A stretch of 64,000 nt of DNA from Prorocentrum cordatum (GCA_963575745.1 CAUYUJ010019882.1:343501-407500); one strand, 5' to 3'; positions 46,124 through 56,094 are shown, counted from the first letter of the stretch. Program-made: numbers and translations. Notes: generated from the letters alone by a model not told the origin.

Positions 46124-47234
46124 GAGCTTCGCGAGCCTTGCGCCTCTCAGCCCGAGCCTGCTCCACGGCTGCTTGATTGGCGTCCCTGATCTTCTTCTCC
46201 TCGTCCTCGGGGTTGATGGCTGTCGCACTTGTGCCGTTGCTTGCGGTCGCTGGCGATGCTGTGGTGGGTGCCTCAGACGCAGGGGGTTCCTCTTCCACTG
46301 CCTCTGCCTTGGGTCCTTCTGTTCCTGCTTCGACCTTACGCTTCTTTTTGGGGGCCTGCATGGCCTTCTTTGCCTTCTGGTGGATCTCCTCGATGTACTT
46401 GAACTTCGCCTGCAGGGTGCCCAGCTGCTCCTTCTGGAACTGCTCCAGCTCGCTCTTCCACTGCATGATGCTGTCCATCTCCTCGGTCGGTATGTCGCAC
46501 TCCTCGAGGCCCTCGAAGAGTGAGCCGTCGTACTCGAACTTGACGTTGAGGGTCTTCTCATCGGGTTTGACCACGATGATGCCCGACTCCTGGTTGGCCT
46601 GCTGGAGTGCTGTGAGGTGCCGCTGCTGCACCTCGACCCTCTGCTGGGCCAACTTGTCCATCTTCTCGAGCTGGTCGTCCAAGTACAGCTGCGCGCCCGT
46701 GAGCTTCGTCCGCTGCTTCTCAATGCGATTGTCCAGCTCCTTGAGCGCGCGATTGGCGTCGGCCAGCAGCTGGGCGCCCGTGCGCTGCTTGGGCGGGGCT
46801 GGCGCAGGTTTGGCGTTGGCCTCCTCCTCTTGGGCTTTGCGACGCAACATGTCCAAGGCGGCCGTGATGGTGGGGTCGCCCTTCTCGCCGACGCCCTGGT
46901 ACGCAGCCAAACTCGTGATGAGGGAGACCGTGGAGATCGGGTCGGACTGCCCGCCATCGCCCTTCTGCGCCTCCACGGTGTCCCAGCCAGCCTTGGTGCT
47001 TGCGTACGTGGAGTGCCGCCAAGGTGCCCACTTCTTCCACTGCCGTCCCGAGCGTGGCCAACCCGCAGAATGAGGTCCATTCTGTGCCCAAACTCCAGAC
47101 GGTGGCGGTGGGACGCCGACGGCGGGACGGAGCTTCGCCTTGCACTTGAAGCACTCGACTTTGCTGCTCCAGTTCCACTTGTAGCCGCACGCTTTGCACC
47201 CAATATACCCCGCTGCTTTGCCATCATCTCCCAT
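46074..47234 (-). CDS. LINE ORF1: zinc-ribbon, coiled-coil RNA-binding-type protein
   Basis: 386 residues, in a different frame from ORF2 and overlapping its start by 50 nt. An N-terminal zinc ribbon with C13xxC16 and C28xxC31 around KWNWSSK resembles a RanBP2-type finger. A Trp-rich segment (48-85) follows, then a long charged helical stretch (about 150-215 and 255-292) likely to be a coiled coil, then a basic PKKKRKV at 295-301, identical to the classical monopartite nuclear localisation signal. The C-terminus is Ala/Glu/Pro-rich and then Lys/Arg/Glu helical. This matches the role of LINE ORF1 proteins (RNA binding, particle assembly, nuclear entry), but I see no L1-type RRM, so it is a different ORF1 type. 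The start is the first ATG after the leader. Confidence 0.85.
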   Translation of the reverse strand: MGDDGKAAGYIGCKACGYKWNWSSKVECFKCKAKLRPAVGVPPPPSGVWAQNGPHSAGWPRSGRQWKKWAPWRHSTYASTKAGWDTVEAQKGDGGQSDPISTVSLITSLAAYQGVGEKGDPTITAALDMLRRKAQEEEANAKPAPAPPKQRTGAQLLADANRALKELDNRIEKQRTKLTGAQLYLDDQLEKMDKLAQQRVEVQQRHLTALQQANQESGIIVVKPDEKTLNVKFEYDGSLFEGLEECDIPTEEMDSIMQWKSELEQFQKEQLGTLQAKFKYIEEIHQKAKKAMQAPKKKRKVEAGTEGPKAEAVEEEPPASEAPTTASPATASNGTSATAINPEDEEKKIRDANQAAVEQARAERRKAREAHVQADGLADGAEQSGL

Positions 47235-47390
47235 GCCGCGGGTCGCTGTGCAACAGGAGTGCTCACCTGCGGGCTGCAGGCGGCACGCAGAGTCCTGGGG
47301 CGGACCAGGCTCTGCGAAACAGACAGGGTATGCCGCGGACTAGCGGTATCCAGTTTCGCCGATGCGGGCTCCGCCCGCAGAAGCATTAGC

Positions 47391-47412
47391 CTTGAGCCAA
47401 AATGGCTACGGA
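47391..47412 (-). other. DinoSL relic at LINE 5' end (exact, 22 nt)
   Basis: Read on the minus strand it is TCCGTAGCC-ATT-TTGGCTCAAG, identical to the dinoflagellate trans-spliced leader. It is the first 22 nt of the LINE insert and touches the target-site duplication with no intervening base. In RNA the leader replaces the 5' end up to the acceptor AG, so the genomic copy marks an mRNA that was trans-spliced before reverse transcription. Confidence 0.96.
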
Positions 47413-47429
47413 GGAGGGGGAGGGGGAGG
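47413..47429. repeat. Target-site duplication, right copy (17 bp)
   Basis: Identical to 38468-38484 and directly adjacent to the first base of the spliced leader. Confidence 0.87.
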
Positions 47430-48178
47430 GGTGGGAGGAACGGGAGGGAGGTACAAAGATAACCTCTCGGAATGTGTGTCCTCAGGCACACCTTGCTACC
47501 TGCCCAAACAAACACAACACAATTGTCTCTGCAACAAGACACAGTTCAGCTTCACGCGCCCGGCGACTTGCAGCACGCTGGCGTTTGTGACTTCGCTCCA
47601 CTACGAGTGCTCGATGCCGAGAATACGTCGTAGGCACCTCGCCTGGAAGGCGTCCACTCTAGCCACCTCCTGCTTCTTCAACCAAGTGGTGTGTAAACTG
47701 TGAAGCAGCTTCGTCTGCACGCGCGCCTCGAATATCATCAACTTCCTCTGGGTCGACACTGCGGAGCGGGACCACACTCGCGACAACGCGTCAAATTCCG
47801 CTCTCGCCTGACCCAACCGTCGCCTGAGCTCCGGCCCACCTGACCCATCTGCCGAAAGCGCGCTGCCCAAATAGACGAAGTGCTCTTTCCAAGGGATGAG
47901 ACCGCGTCCGGCTTACAAATGTCCGCCTCGCACGTCGCGGCGAGCATCTCCAACTTGTTCCAATTGAAGACGAGGCCGTAGGTTGGACCCGACAGATTCG
48001 ATCGCACTCATGTAGGACTCCGCCTGCGACGCAGATGTGCCGACAATCAGCGTGTCGTCCGCGTAGACGAGATCACTGACCTCGCCGCGGGCATCTCCCA
48101 GGCTCCGTCTGGCGTCGTTCAGGAGTACTGTCATGACCATGACAGTCAGGAACGGTGAAAGCGGGCAGCCTTGGCAGA
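47430..48178 (-). pseudogene. Older LINE, reverse transcriptase fragment (5' half)
   Basis: Reading down from 48178: GICQGCPLSPFLTVMVMTVL (motif B with GCPLSP), DLVYADDTLIVGTS (catalytic YADD, about 48070), GLVFNWNKLEML (about 47960), HFVYLGSALSADGSG (about 47870), QTKLLHSLHTTWLKK, LRRILGIEHS then a TAG stop at 47601, then WSEVTNASVLQVAGR. The reading frame changes at about 48000 and 47900, and two stops interrupt it, so it is dead. It is 5'-truncated near 48178, since no reverse transcriptase sequence precedes motif B. It continues on the other side of the younger LINE at 38285-38467. Confidence 0.9.
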
Positions 48179-48339
48179 TGCCTGCCTTTTGCGCCTGCTT
48201 TTTGTGTCTGCCTTTTTGGGGTGCGTCTCAACGCACCCAAACAAGGAATCGAACAGGGCAGGGCTATTTAATAAACGCCAAGCTTTTTAGTAAACGCCAA
48301 TTATCGGGTCTGGGTTGTGGTTTCCCCCTTGAACTATGG
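48179..48339. other. Short spacer, no feature
   Basis: Contains a small GCCTTTTGCGCC/GTCTGCCTTTTTGGGG duplication. Upstream edge of the older LINE. Confidence 0.4.
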
Positions 48340-48645
48340 CTTTCAAGACGGCCCCAGATTGCCCCAGGCGACCAAGATGGCCCTACGGTACAGCCCCCGG
48401 GGTCTATTGGGCCAGCCTGGAGGTCCTCGGCGTCGGCTGACAAACTAATGGTTTCAAGATGATCTGCTTTTCGCTGTTCTGGTCATAGAAACTTGACTGA
48501 AGCGATCCAGAATCCCCCACAACAAAAATCAAGACGGCCCCAGTTGGCACCAAGTAGACCACGAGACGGTCCTAGCTTGCACCAAGACGGCCCAGAGAGG
48601 CCCCCAAAGACTGCCCAGCGCCGGCCCTAGAGAGCCCAAACATTA
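48340..48645 (+). repeat. CCAAGACGGCCC-type degenerate minisatellite (locus 2)
   Basis: Words such as CAAGACGGCCCCAGATTG, CCAAGATGGCCC and CCAAGACGGCCCAGAGAGG at irregular 14-40 bp spacing. Confidence 0.65.
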
Positions 48646-49619
48646 CCCAAAGTTTCCAAAAAGCCCACACAAAGGTACCACATGCAAACAAAAACAAGAC
48701 AGCAATAATACGGCTCCTCCCCAGTGCTCCTCAGTGGGCTTCGTCAACAGCTGGGAAAACCTGCACTCCAGAACGGCACAGGCATTTCGGCGGTGATTCG
48801 CCGCAGGCGTCTTCGATAATAGCCATAATAATGTTAGCCAGCGTCGACCCAACAAAGTGAATGATTGCACTGCGCGGTGAACGCTGTGCTGAGTGGGCCA
48901 TGTGATGCTGGCTGTGTTGCGTAGGCCATGCGGTGCAAACTGTGTTTGCAAGCCTAGTGCGAGCTGTGCTGCGCCAGCACGGCCTTGTGACATGCGCGTG
49001 CGGTGTGAGCTACGCTGCGTAAAGCGTGCGGTGGGAGCTTTGCGGCGTGGGGTATGCTGTGCAGGATTCGCCGCCCACCCGGCACCCGGGACACGGGGCG
49101 CCCGCGACCTGCCCACGGGCGGGCACCAGGCGAGGCCTCGGCGGACCCACCGAGGGCACGGGGCGCCCACGAGCGCCCCGGGGCGGGAGCGTGAACGAAC
49201 ATCGGCGGACCAATCACGAAGTCAGCCGCGCAAGAAGCCCCAAATGCAAGCACTGTTTGGGGAAGGGGATGGGGAGGGAGATGAGCGCACATAGCAGGAG
49301 TTCAGCACAACACACATGAGAGTGATGCTTCAAGGAACCCCTCCGCCCCGAGCCTGCAGCATCCGCTGCATGCGGAGGCGCCGCATGCAGTACCTCGGAC
49401 AAGGGAGGGCAGGAGGAGAAGAAGGAGACGCCTCATTCGTCCTCATATTCCTCCTGCTCGTTCTCCCCCTTCACCTCCTCCTGCTCAAACCTCCGAACGC
49501 CTGACCCGTTTCTTTGGTTCCTGCTCCATCACGTTCTTTGCGACCCGCTCCTTCCTGTCGCGCACCAGCAGACGTGTCTGTAAGCTGGGCCGGGCGTTTC
49601 GCTTGAGACTCCCTATCCC
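48646..49619. other. No gene recognised
   Basis: 48870-49060 has degenerate GTGCGGTGNGAGCTNTGCTGCG words (about 40-60 bp apart). GC-rich DNA after it without coding signature. Confidence 0.45.
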
Positions 49620-50260
49620 GGAGTTCAAACCATCCGACAACTACTTGTACACGGATGGAGGGGGGCGTTCTTTCCAAAACTGGGCTCTCACCACAGCACC
49701 GCGCACATTCGTCGCAAAATCTTCCAACAATCACACGGACGGAGGCGGGGCCATTTTCAACATGGGGCTGTCGCCTAAGCGCCGCGAGCATTCGCCTTAA
49801 AACGTGGCGGAATGCGAGTGTGTCCTGTGGGTCATGGGGTTCTCGTCTTGGCGCTTCGTCGTAAGAGCCCGCAACAGGTATACTGATTATCATTGATCCT
49901 CTGCCAGAGATCCCCTACACACGGGAAAGACAAGCGAAAGTCTGTGCGGCAGCTGCACGGGTGGAGTGTGACCTCTTAACGACATAAAGTGCTCGAATGG
50001 GGCTTCAGGCACGGATGAATGGTGGCTCGTTTCCACAACGGGGTATCCGAATGATACTTCCTCATATGCAACGGCCTGAAAATCATACTTGCGAAACAAT
50101 TGCGTGGATGGGGGCGCATCCGTTTCAAACCCGTGTTCTCGCTGGACACCTCCATGGACTTTGTGACGATGCCACCTTGTCGCAATTCGCGAGAAGGGTG
50201 CAAGGCAACAACTTTTCAAAACGGGGCTCTTCCCTGAATGGCAGACAGGGGCGCTTTCTG
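49620..50260 (+). repeat. Repeat family B, diverged copies
   Basis: ACACGGATGGAGGGGGGCGT, TTTCMAAACTGGGCTCTC and CACCGCGCACATTCGTC words at 49645-49800 with ~85-bp spacing; weaker units at 50020-50240. Confidence 0.75.
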
Positions 50261-50344
50261 CAGTAAAATGGGAGGCTGACAGGGACTTGTAACGATAAAA
50301 CTTGGGACGGGAGGGCGTATTGCAGCATCGACGCTACATTTTGG

Positions 50345-50690
50345 ATTTCCTCTGGTGTGGCTTCCTCACTATTTTCCCCCGCTTCCTCCTCGTGCTTCCT
50401 CCAACTCATCTTCCTCCTCATTTCACCCCACCTCCTCCTTCTCCCCCTGGCCCACCTCCTCCCCATCCCTGCCCCTCTCCTCCTTCTCCACCCCGCCCCT
50501 CCTCCTCCTCCTGCTCCTCCTCCTCCTGCTCTCCCTCCTTCTCCTACTACACCTTCTTCCTCCTACTCCTCTCCCTCCTCCTTATCCTCCTCCCTCGTCC
50601 CCTCGTCCCCCTCTTTCGATTCTTCACCTTCCTCATCCTCCTCCACCCCGCCCCTCCTCCTCCCCGTCCCACCTGCTCTTCCCGAGCGCG
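50345..50690 (+). repeat. Polypyrimidine tract
   Basis: About 340 bp of CTC/TCC/CTT-rich sequence with CACCCCGCCCCTCC units. Confidence 0.88.
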
Positions 50691-50764
50691 CAAACACCCG
50701 GATGGATCCACCACGCCCATTGCGGCGGGACGAGAAGAGCAATCGCCACTGGAAAAGGTACGGG

Positions 50765-50765
<1 letters not shown>

Positions 50766-50803
<38 letters not shown>
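50766..50803. repeat. (TA)n microsatellite
   Basis: About 38 bp of AT with one CAT interruption. Confidence 0.92.
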
Positions 50804-51699
50804 CAGACCACGATTGTCCAAGAAATGCTTTCAAAGACACGTGTTTCAGTCCTCCTCCCAGCGTTTCTGATGGCCGCCATGGTTGCGATGTCCTTGTTTT
50901 GTCGATGTGTGGGTTTGTCGGGTCCGCCTTGACGTTGGTTCTGCCGCCATTCGTGCTGCCAACCTGCAGTGTATCCGGCGCTGCTCTGTCCCTCACCGTT
51001 TCGTGATGTTGTGCAGCTCCATGAGGTGTTTCGCTCTATGTGCAGACCGCCCAACGCATCCCATCCAAACTTTATCACTACCCGCTTCGCCTCCCATCCC
51101 GAGGGACGAAGGAGAGTTGAGGGAGGAGGGAAAGAGAGCAGCTGGAGTAGGTAGAAGGGGGGAGGAGGACAAGGAGGACAAGGAGGCACCATCCACCCCT
51201 TTTTGTGACTTGGTAGCAGTAAGGGCACTCAAAGGGACCAAGAGCCAGAACAGATTCAACAAGTCATGCAATGACCATGAGGACCGTACCAGCGAAAGAT
51301 CGTCTGCGACACGCTGGGATACATGCTGCAATCAGTCTGGAGGCCACCAGCCTGTCGCAACACAAGGGTAGTTTCGATGGCACTTTAGGATGCGTCGCGA
51401 ATGAACCGCCAAGTCAAAACTGCTGTATCCCTTTGATAGCTTACAAGCATCATCGGAGAAACCCCCCTTCATCAAATACGTGCACTCCACACGGGAGGTG
51501 ACCTTGGACGGCCGAAGTCCGATAGAAACTAGTGGTGGCCGCCTTGGATGCCGAGAGAAAGAGAAAGATATAGAGAGAGAGGTTGGGATATATAGAGAGA
51601 GATGGCGAAACATAGACACCCATGGAGACAGCCAGACAGACAGACAGGGAATGGGAGAGTGAGAGAGTAGACTGTAACAACCAACATTTTCCCGAACTG
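50804..51699. other. No gene recognised; GA-rich block 51555-51665
   Basis: Non-repetitive DNA, then GAGAGA/GACAGACAGACA words. No coding signature. Confidence 0.45.
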
Positions 51700-53680
51700 T
51701 ATGAGTGATCTGGTGACTACGCCGAGGACACCTACACCAGCGACCGTCGCCCCCGAACGCAGCGACCTGGTACCGCTCAGTCCCACCTTCTTGGACAGCT
51801 AAACGACCGCAGAGAACTACCCGCAGCAGGTGAACGCGAGGCTCTACTGAAAGCCCCAGGACGACCCCCTGTACATCGAGGTGCCTACGACTCAAACATT
51901 GACCGCTGGCGCCCTCAAGGAAAACTTACAGGCCAAACTCCTCAAGGAGAAGTGCAACTACGAAGTGGCGTGTAGGGACCAGAGCATGGTATGCAACTTC
52001 TGCAAGCAAGGCGGCATCGTACCTACGACGGCCAACCTCCACTACACGCCGTACAAGATCAACGAAGTGTACGAGGTTCCCTAGTACACCCGCATCCGCG
52101 ACGAGTTCGGCAAATACATCGAAGAGTACACGTGGAAGGGCGTCAAGAGCTGCGACGACTGCAAATTCGTAAGGTTCCCTCCTGGATACCTCGCTGGAGG
52201 GCCACTACGTCGCCAAGCCCCCGAAGCTGGAGGGCAAGTACGCCAAGCACGGCAACGTGACGTAATACCCCAAGAGTGAGTGCGACAACCAAACCAAGGA
52301 TTACAAGTACAACACGGGCATCGGGGACAACGTCAACGCTATCCACCAGAACAAGCGCCACAAGCAGTCCTGAGTGGGTCAGCCAAGTACGGCGAGGGCA
52401 AGTACGTCGCCTGCTCGACTACCAGAGCAATCCATATATCCTTATCGTTCCGCCCTTCTCCTTCCCCGCCATCCATCACTACCCAAGCATCAGCAGGTTT
52501 GAGGATCATGGCCTGCACGCGACATTGGACACCACAAGACACACGCTGCTTGCCTACACCCTGCCCACTTGCCCACCTATGTCTACTGCTCCACCACGCT
52601 TACCATTACATGTGTATTATGCTAGAAGCAACTGCGCAGCACCCTGTACGAAGATGTCGGCTGAACAAAAAACCGTAGCGGACATCTAACACATACAACA
52701 TGGCTGGTGCGAACTGCCACCGCTTCGACGATACTCCAGGCAAACATATGATAACCGAAACTGGCTTATGGCTACGCGACCTTCCGTACCAGAACACGTA
52801 AATACAGCTTACTACGAACAGTTCCACACTGAGAAGACGGCAGACAGTAATTCAAGATCAGCGAAATCAAAATGGCATTGCGTCACCACTTCAAGGTCTC
52901 TACGACAAGGGTATCAACGTGTACAGGGCTAAATGCATTGAAGAAACTTCTGGGGTTACTATCGATGACCGCCACGAAAGGCCACATTACGGGCAAGAGC
53001 CACCACAGCCGCTGCGCGATGGCTACCGGTATGCGACTAAAACTTACATCCTAGTGGAGAGCCATGGATACAAGGCGTTAGTGCGGTTCCACTGCTACAT
53101 GCCATGGAGCCCCGAGAAAGAGACCTACGTCACGTTCAAAATTGGTACGGGCTCTCCTACAATCGGCGGGCTCAAAAAGGCGATCGTTGACAGGTTATGT
53201 TGCCAACAGCACGCCTTGGAATCAGGCCCATACAACTGCATGCATGTCAACTATACGAGCTACAATTACAATGACTACGACTTGGCTAACGAAGTCCGGC
53301 TGCACTACCAGCCAGCCTACCATTACAGGTGGTACCACGTACTTCGTGGACTTGCTGGACTGCCCAAAAAAAACGCCATCACCCAGGATTACTACAAGAA
53401 TCACGGACTCCCATATCCAACGGTTACGCACAACAAGCGCGCCTTGCAGGCGACCCACCATGGGCACGCCAAGCATTCGCGTGACAATACACAGGAGGAT
53501 GACTACCAGAAGGTGCGATGTAATATTACAAGAACATAGATTTGTACCCCGCTACTGACACCAGACTACGTTGCATAATACCTGGGGCGCACGACACTTA
53601 CAACTCGAAAGACAAGGTACGCCGTGTACAACGCTACGCGCAAGGTACACCGTCCGCGGTACGAACTGCGTCATCCAATG
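51700..53680 (+). pseudogene. Degenerate tyrosine-rich coding-like region, unknown
   Basis: Translation gives protein-like sequence that jumps frames. In one frame: NLQAKLLKEKCNYEVACRDQ, then SMVCNFCKQGGIVPTT, YTPYKINEVYEVP, a TAG (52082), YTRIRDEFGKYIEEYTWKG with CDDCKF. From 52194 it continues in another frame with LEGHYVAKPPKLEGKYAKHG, a TAA, and DYKYNTGIGDNVNAIHQNKR. It is coherent again from 52919 to 53539 (YRYATKTYILVESHGYKALV, CYMPWSPEKETYVTFKIG). Codons are biased to C/G at third positions and Tyr is mostly TAC, unlike random sequence. At least five in-frame stops and three frame changes. Composition is less GC-rich than the surroundings. No family recognised. Introns could explain some frame changes. 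Confidence 0.5.
52919..53539 (+). CDS. Longest intact frame of the tyrosine-rich region (206 aa)
   Basis: Protein-like sequence with high Tyr and His (YTSYNYNDYD, HYQPAYHYRWYHVLRG) and no recognisable domain. Sequence upstream of the first Met (HHFKGLYDKGINV) also reads in the same frame, so 52919 is not necessarily the start. It could be an exon of a larger gene or the best-preserved part of a pseudogene. Confidence 0.35.
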   Translation: MYRAKCIEETSGVTIDDRHERPHYGQEPPQPLRDGYRYATKTYILVESHGYKALVRFHCYMPWSPEKETYVTFKIGTGSPTIGGLKKAIVDRLCCQQHALESGPYNCMHVNYTSYNYNDYDLANEVRLHYQPAYHYRWYHVLRGLAGLPKKNAITQDYYKNHGLPYPTVTHNKRALQATHHGHAKHSRDNTQEDDYQKVRCNITRT

Positions 53681-54268
53681 AGCGTCCCCACCGCTCCCTC
53701 CGTCCTTCCCCCTTTCCCATGTTTTTTCTCACTCACCCTTGCCTGGCCGAGCCGTCGCGGGTGTTATTTGCCGTTTCAAGTTGCACCCGTTCCCTCTTCG
53801 ATGGGCTCCCACGTGTCCATGTTGTGGGTCCCGGGATGGTTTGCAGGTTGGATTGGCTGCCTTTCCCCCTTCCGCCAGGGGGGCCGCACGAGCGCGGATC
53901 GGGGACGGCCGATGCCGCTGCGTAAGGAGAGGACGAGGAGGAGGAGGAGGAGGAGGAGGAGGAAGACTAGCACTGACTCTCAGTTGGGCTCAAGATATGA
54001 CCCCCCTGACCATGCAACGGCTCAAGGGCCACGCGCCCACGTCTTGTGGCGGCTCCGTTCTATTGCTCCGTTGCCTGGGCGTCCTTAACCTCCCTCCCCA
54101 CCCCGCAGCCCTTCGTAGTGATCCCTGGATCTGGGATCCTGAAAGGACGGCACCCCGAAGGAAGAATGAACTTGCCAGAGCGGTGCTCTACTGCATCTTG
54201 GCTGAATGCCCCTGAAAGCAGGCGGTTGGGTCCTCAAGAGACAGGGCGTGCATGGCCTAGTGGCGCTC
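53681..54268. other. No gene recognised; (GGA)n at 53934-53968
   Basis: A short perfect GGA run of about 12 units. The rest is unremarkable. Confidence 0.5.
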
Positions 54269-54722
54269 CTGGGTGGAGGAGGAGGAGGAGGAGGAGGAGG
54301 AGGAGGAGGACGACGACGAGGAGGAGGAGGAGGAGGAGGAGGACGGAGGATGGAGGACGGAGGAGAAGGAGGAGAGGAGGAGGACGGAGAAAGGATGAGG
54401 GAGGAGGAGGAGGGAGGAGGGGAGGGAGGAGGGAGGAGGGGGGAGGGAGGAGGAGGAGGAGGGAGGAGGAGGAGGAGGAGGCGGAGGAGGCGGAGGAGGG
54501 GAGGAGGAGGAGGAGGAGTTGAGGAGAAGGAGGAGGAGGGAGGAGGAGGAGGAGGAGGAGCAGGAGGACGGAGGAGGAGGAGGAGGAGGAGGAGAGGGGA
54601 GGAGGGAAGGGAGGCTCAGGATGAAGGAGGAGGATGAAGATTAAGGAGGAGGAGGAGGAGGATGAGGAGGAGGAGGAGGACGTATGAGGAGGATGAGGAG
54701 GAGGAGGATGAGGATGAGGAGG
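54269..54722 (+). repeat. (GGA)n purine tract, ~450 bp
   Basis: GGA, GGC, GAC and GAT triplets, purine on the plus strand throughout. Confidence 0.93.
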
Positions 54723-55055
54723 AGCCGCGCCAGCAGAGCAAAGGGGTGGGGCCCGCGCCCGGCGGAAGAACGCCGGCCGCCGCCCCCCGAGGCCCCCAGG
54801 GCACTGGCGCTCCGCCGGGGCGGCGCCGAGCGGCGCGGCGGCCTCTGCCGCGGGCCGCTGCGAGCCCCATGGGCCCGCGGCGGCCTGAGCGGGGGGAGGG
54901 GCGCAGGCTGGCAGGTGCGCAGGGCCGCGGGGCGCCTGCGCCCGGGGCGCCTCCGCCGGGCCCGGAGGCGGCCCCCCGGAGCGGCGTCGCGGCCGCGCAG
55001 TGCAGTCTGGGGGCCCGGGTCGCTCTCCGGGGGTGCCGCCTGAGGCACAGCAAGA
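54723..55055. other. Very GC-rich island between GGA and CTC arrays
   Basis: About 80% GC, open in most frames on both strands. It could be an exon, but strand and phase cannot be chosen. Confidence 0.35.
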
Positions 55056-55268
55056 GCGCTCCTCCTCCTCCTCCTCCTCCTCCTCCTCCTCCTCCTCCTC
55101 CTCCTCCTCCTCCTCCTCCTCCTCCTCCTCCTCCTCCTCCTCCTCCTCCTCCTCCTCCTCCTCCTCCTCCTCCTCCTCCTCCTCCTCCTCCTCCTCCTCC
55201 TCCTCCTCCTCCTCCTCCTCCTCCTCCTCCTCCTCCTCCTCCTCCTCCTCTTCCTCCTCCTCCTCCTC
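55056..55268 (+). repeat. (CTC)n, ~70 nearly perfect units
   Basis: 213 bp of CTC with a single TTC near the end. The longest perfect microsatellite in the window. Polypyrimidine with mirror symmetry; together with 54269-54722 it makes a purine-strand switch. Confidence 0.97.
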
Positions 55269-55769
55269 ATGTTGCGCCAAGGGGAGGAGGACGAGGACAA
55301 GGAAGGAGAAGGAGGAGGAGGAGGAAAAGAATAATGAACTCAGAATGCATTAGCGATGCTGCAAAAGACCCTCCTCCCGTGCCACGCTCCCTCCTCGTAA
55401 GGCCCTGCGGGCAAGCCTTCTCACTGCGAGGAGAACCCTTGGAAAGACGAGCACCCTACGGGTTCGCTATTCGGGGGGGAGCCCCGTTTTGAAAAAGAAT
55501 TGCCTCGCAGCCTTCCAGTGAGTTCTCAGGTACGCGAACGACAAGATCGCACACGTCACCTAATTATGTGTCCACCGAGGAACCCGACTCGAAAAGAAGC
55601 CACCGCAACCAGTGCAGCTGCTGCGCAACTGCATAGAGCTGCTCGTCCAAGTTGAAGAGGTCCCCAGCCAGCGCCTCAATATACAAGAATGGATCCGCCC
55701 TCCATCCGCGCGTCTGTGGCCTCTGTTCAAGGTCATGGCCAATAGCTTGCAGGACATCTGAGGCGAGAG
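55269..55769. other. No gene recognised
   Basis: 55335-55470 resembles 24425-24530 (shared CTTGGAAAGACGAGCACCCTACG-type word). Confidence 0.45.
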
Positions 55770-56080
55770 CCACATTTTGAAAGCCAGGCGTCCTCCATCA
55801 TTGTAACTGCTGCGAGCGTGTAGGACAACACATGTGCGCGGCGATACAGTGAGAGCCCTGTGATCAGCACGTGCCGCCCTCCGCCCCTGAAGCTGCTGCA
55901 AAATGTGAAGACGAATGCGGGCAGCGCTGAGGCGGCAGCACCACTTCAAAAAAACGAGTCGGCATCCACCAGTGTTGCTCCTATTGCTTAGTCATGAGTG
56001 CGCAACAAGTGCACGCGGCGCTGAAGCGAGAAACCCACATTTTGAAAAGGACCCGCCCTCCATCCGTGTCTCTCTTGAAG
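55770..56080 (-). repeat. Repeat family B, minus orientation
   Basis: GCGCGGCGATACAGTGAGAG, GCAGCGCTGAGGCGGCAGCA and GCGGCGCTGAAGCGAGAAACCC words, then ATTTTGAAAAGGACCCGCCC. About 3 units of ~80-110 bp. Confidence 0.85.
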
Positions 56081-56094
56081 TACAGTCGGACCCA

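Larger units (their letters stand above)
38485..47412 (-). mobile_element. Full-length dinoflagellate LINE with spliced-leader 5' end
   Basis: An 8928-bp non-LTR retrotransposon on the minus strand. In transcript order: spliced leader (47412-47391), 156-nt remaining leader, ORF1 (start 47234), ORF2 with APE-type endonuclease and reverse transcriptase (start 46123), a frameshift near 42395, RNase H and Cys-rich domains, then a long tail of RGEGLDR/RGEGLGH repeats and a short 3' end terminating in CCTAACCTAA. It is flanked by 17-bp target-site duplications and sits inside an older LINE. Two frameshifts mean this copy is probably no longer autonomous, although otherwise the frames are intact over 7.5 kb, which suggests a fairly recent insertion. 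No LTRs, no integrase. Confidence 0.93.

Noticed and set aside
46177-47462. Plus-strand open frames opposite LINE ORF1 (298 and 281 residues)
   Set aside because: Antisense shadows of a GC-rich coding region, no domain.
46124-47542. Upstream extension of the reverse transcriptase frame to 47542
   Set aside because: It overlaps ORF1 and the spliced leader, reads as Ser/Arg/Thr-rich shadow sequence, and its first codons belong to the older LINE.
54234-55300. Poly-Glu or poly-Arg frames opposite the CTC array
   Set aside because: Pure microsatellite translation.
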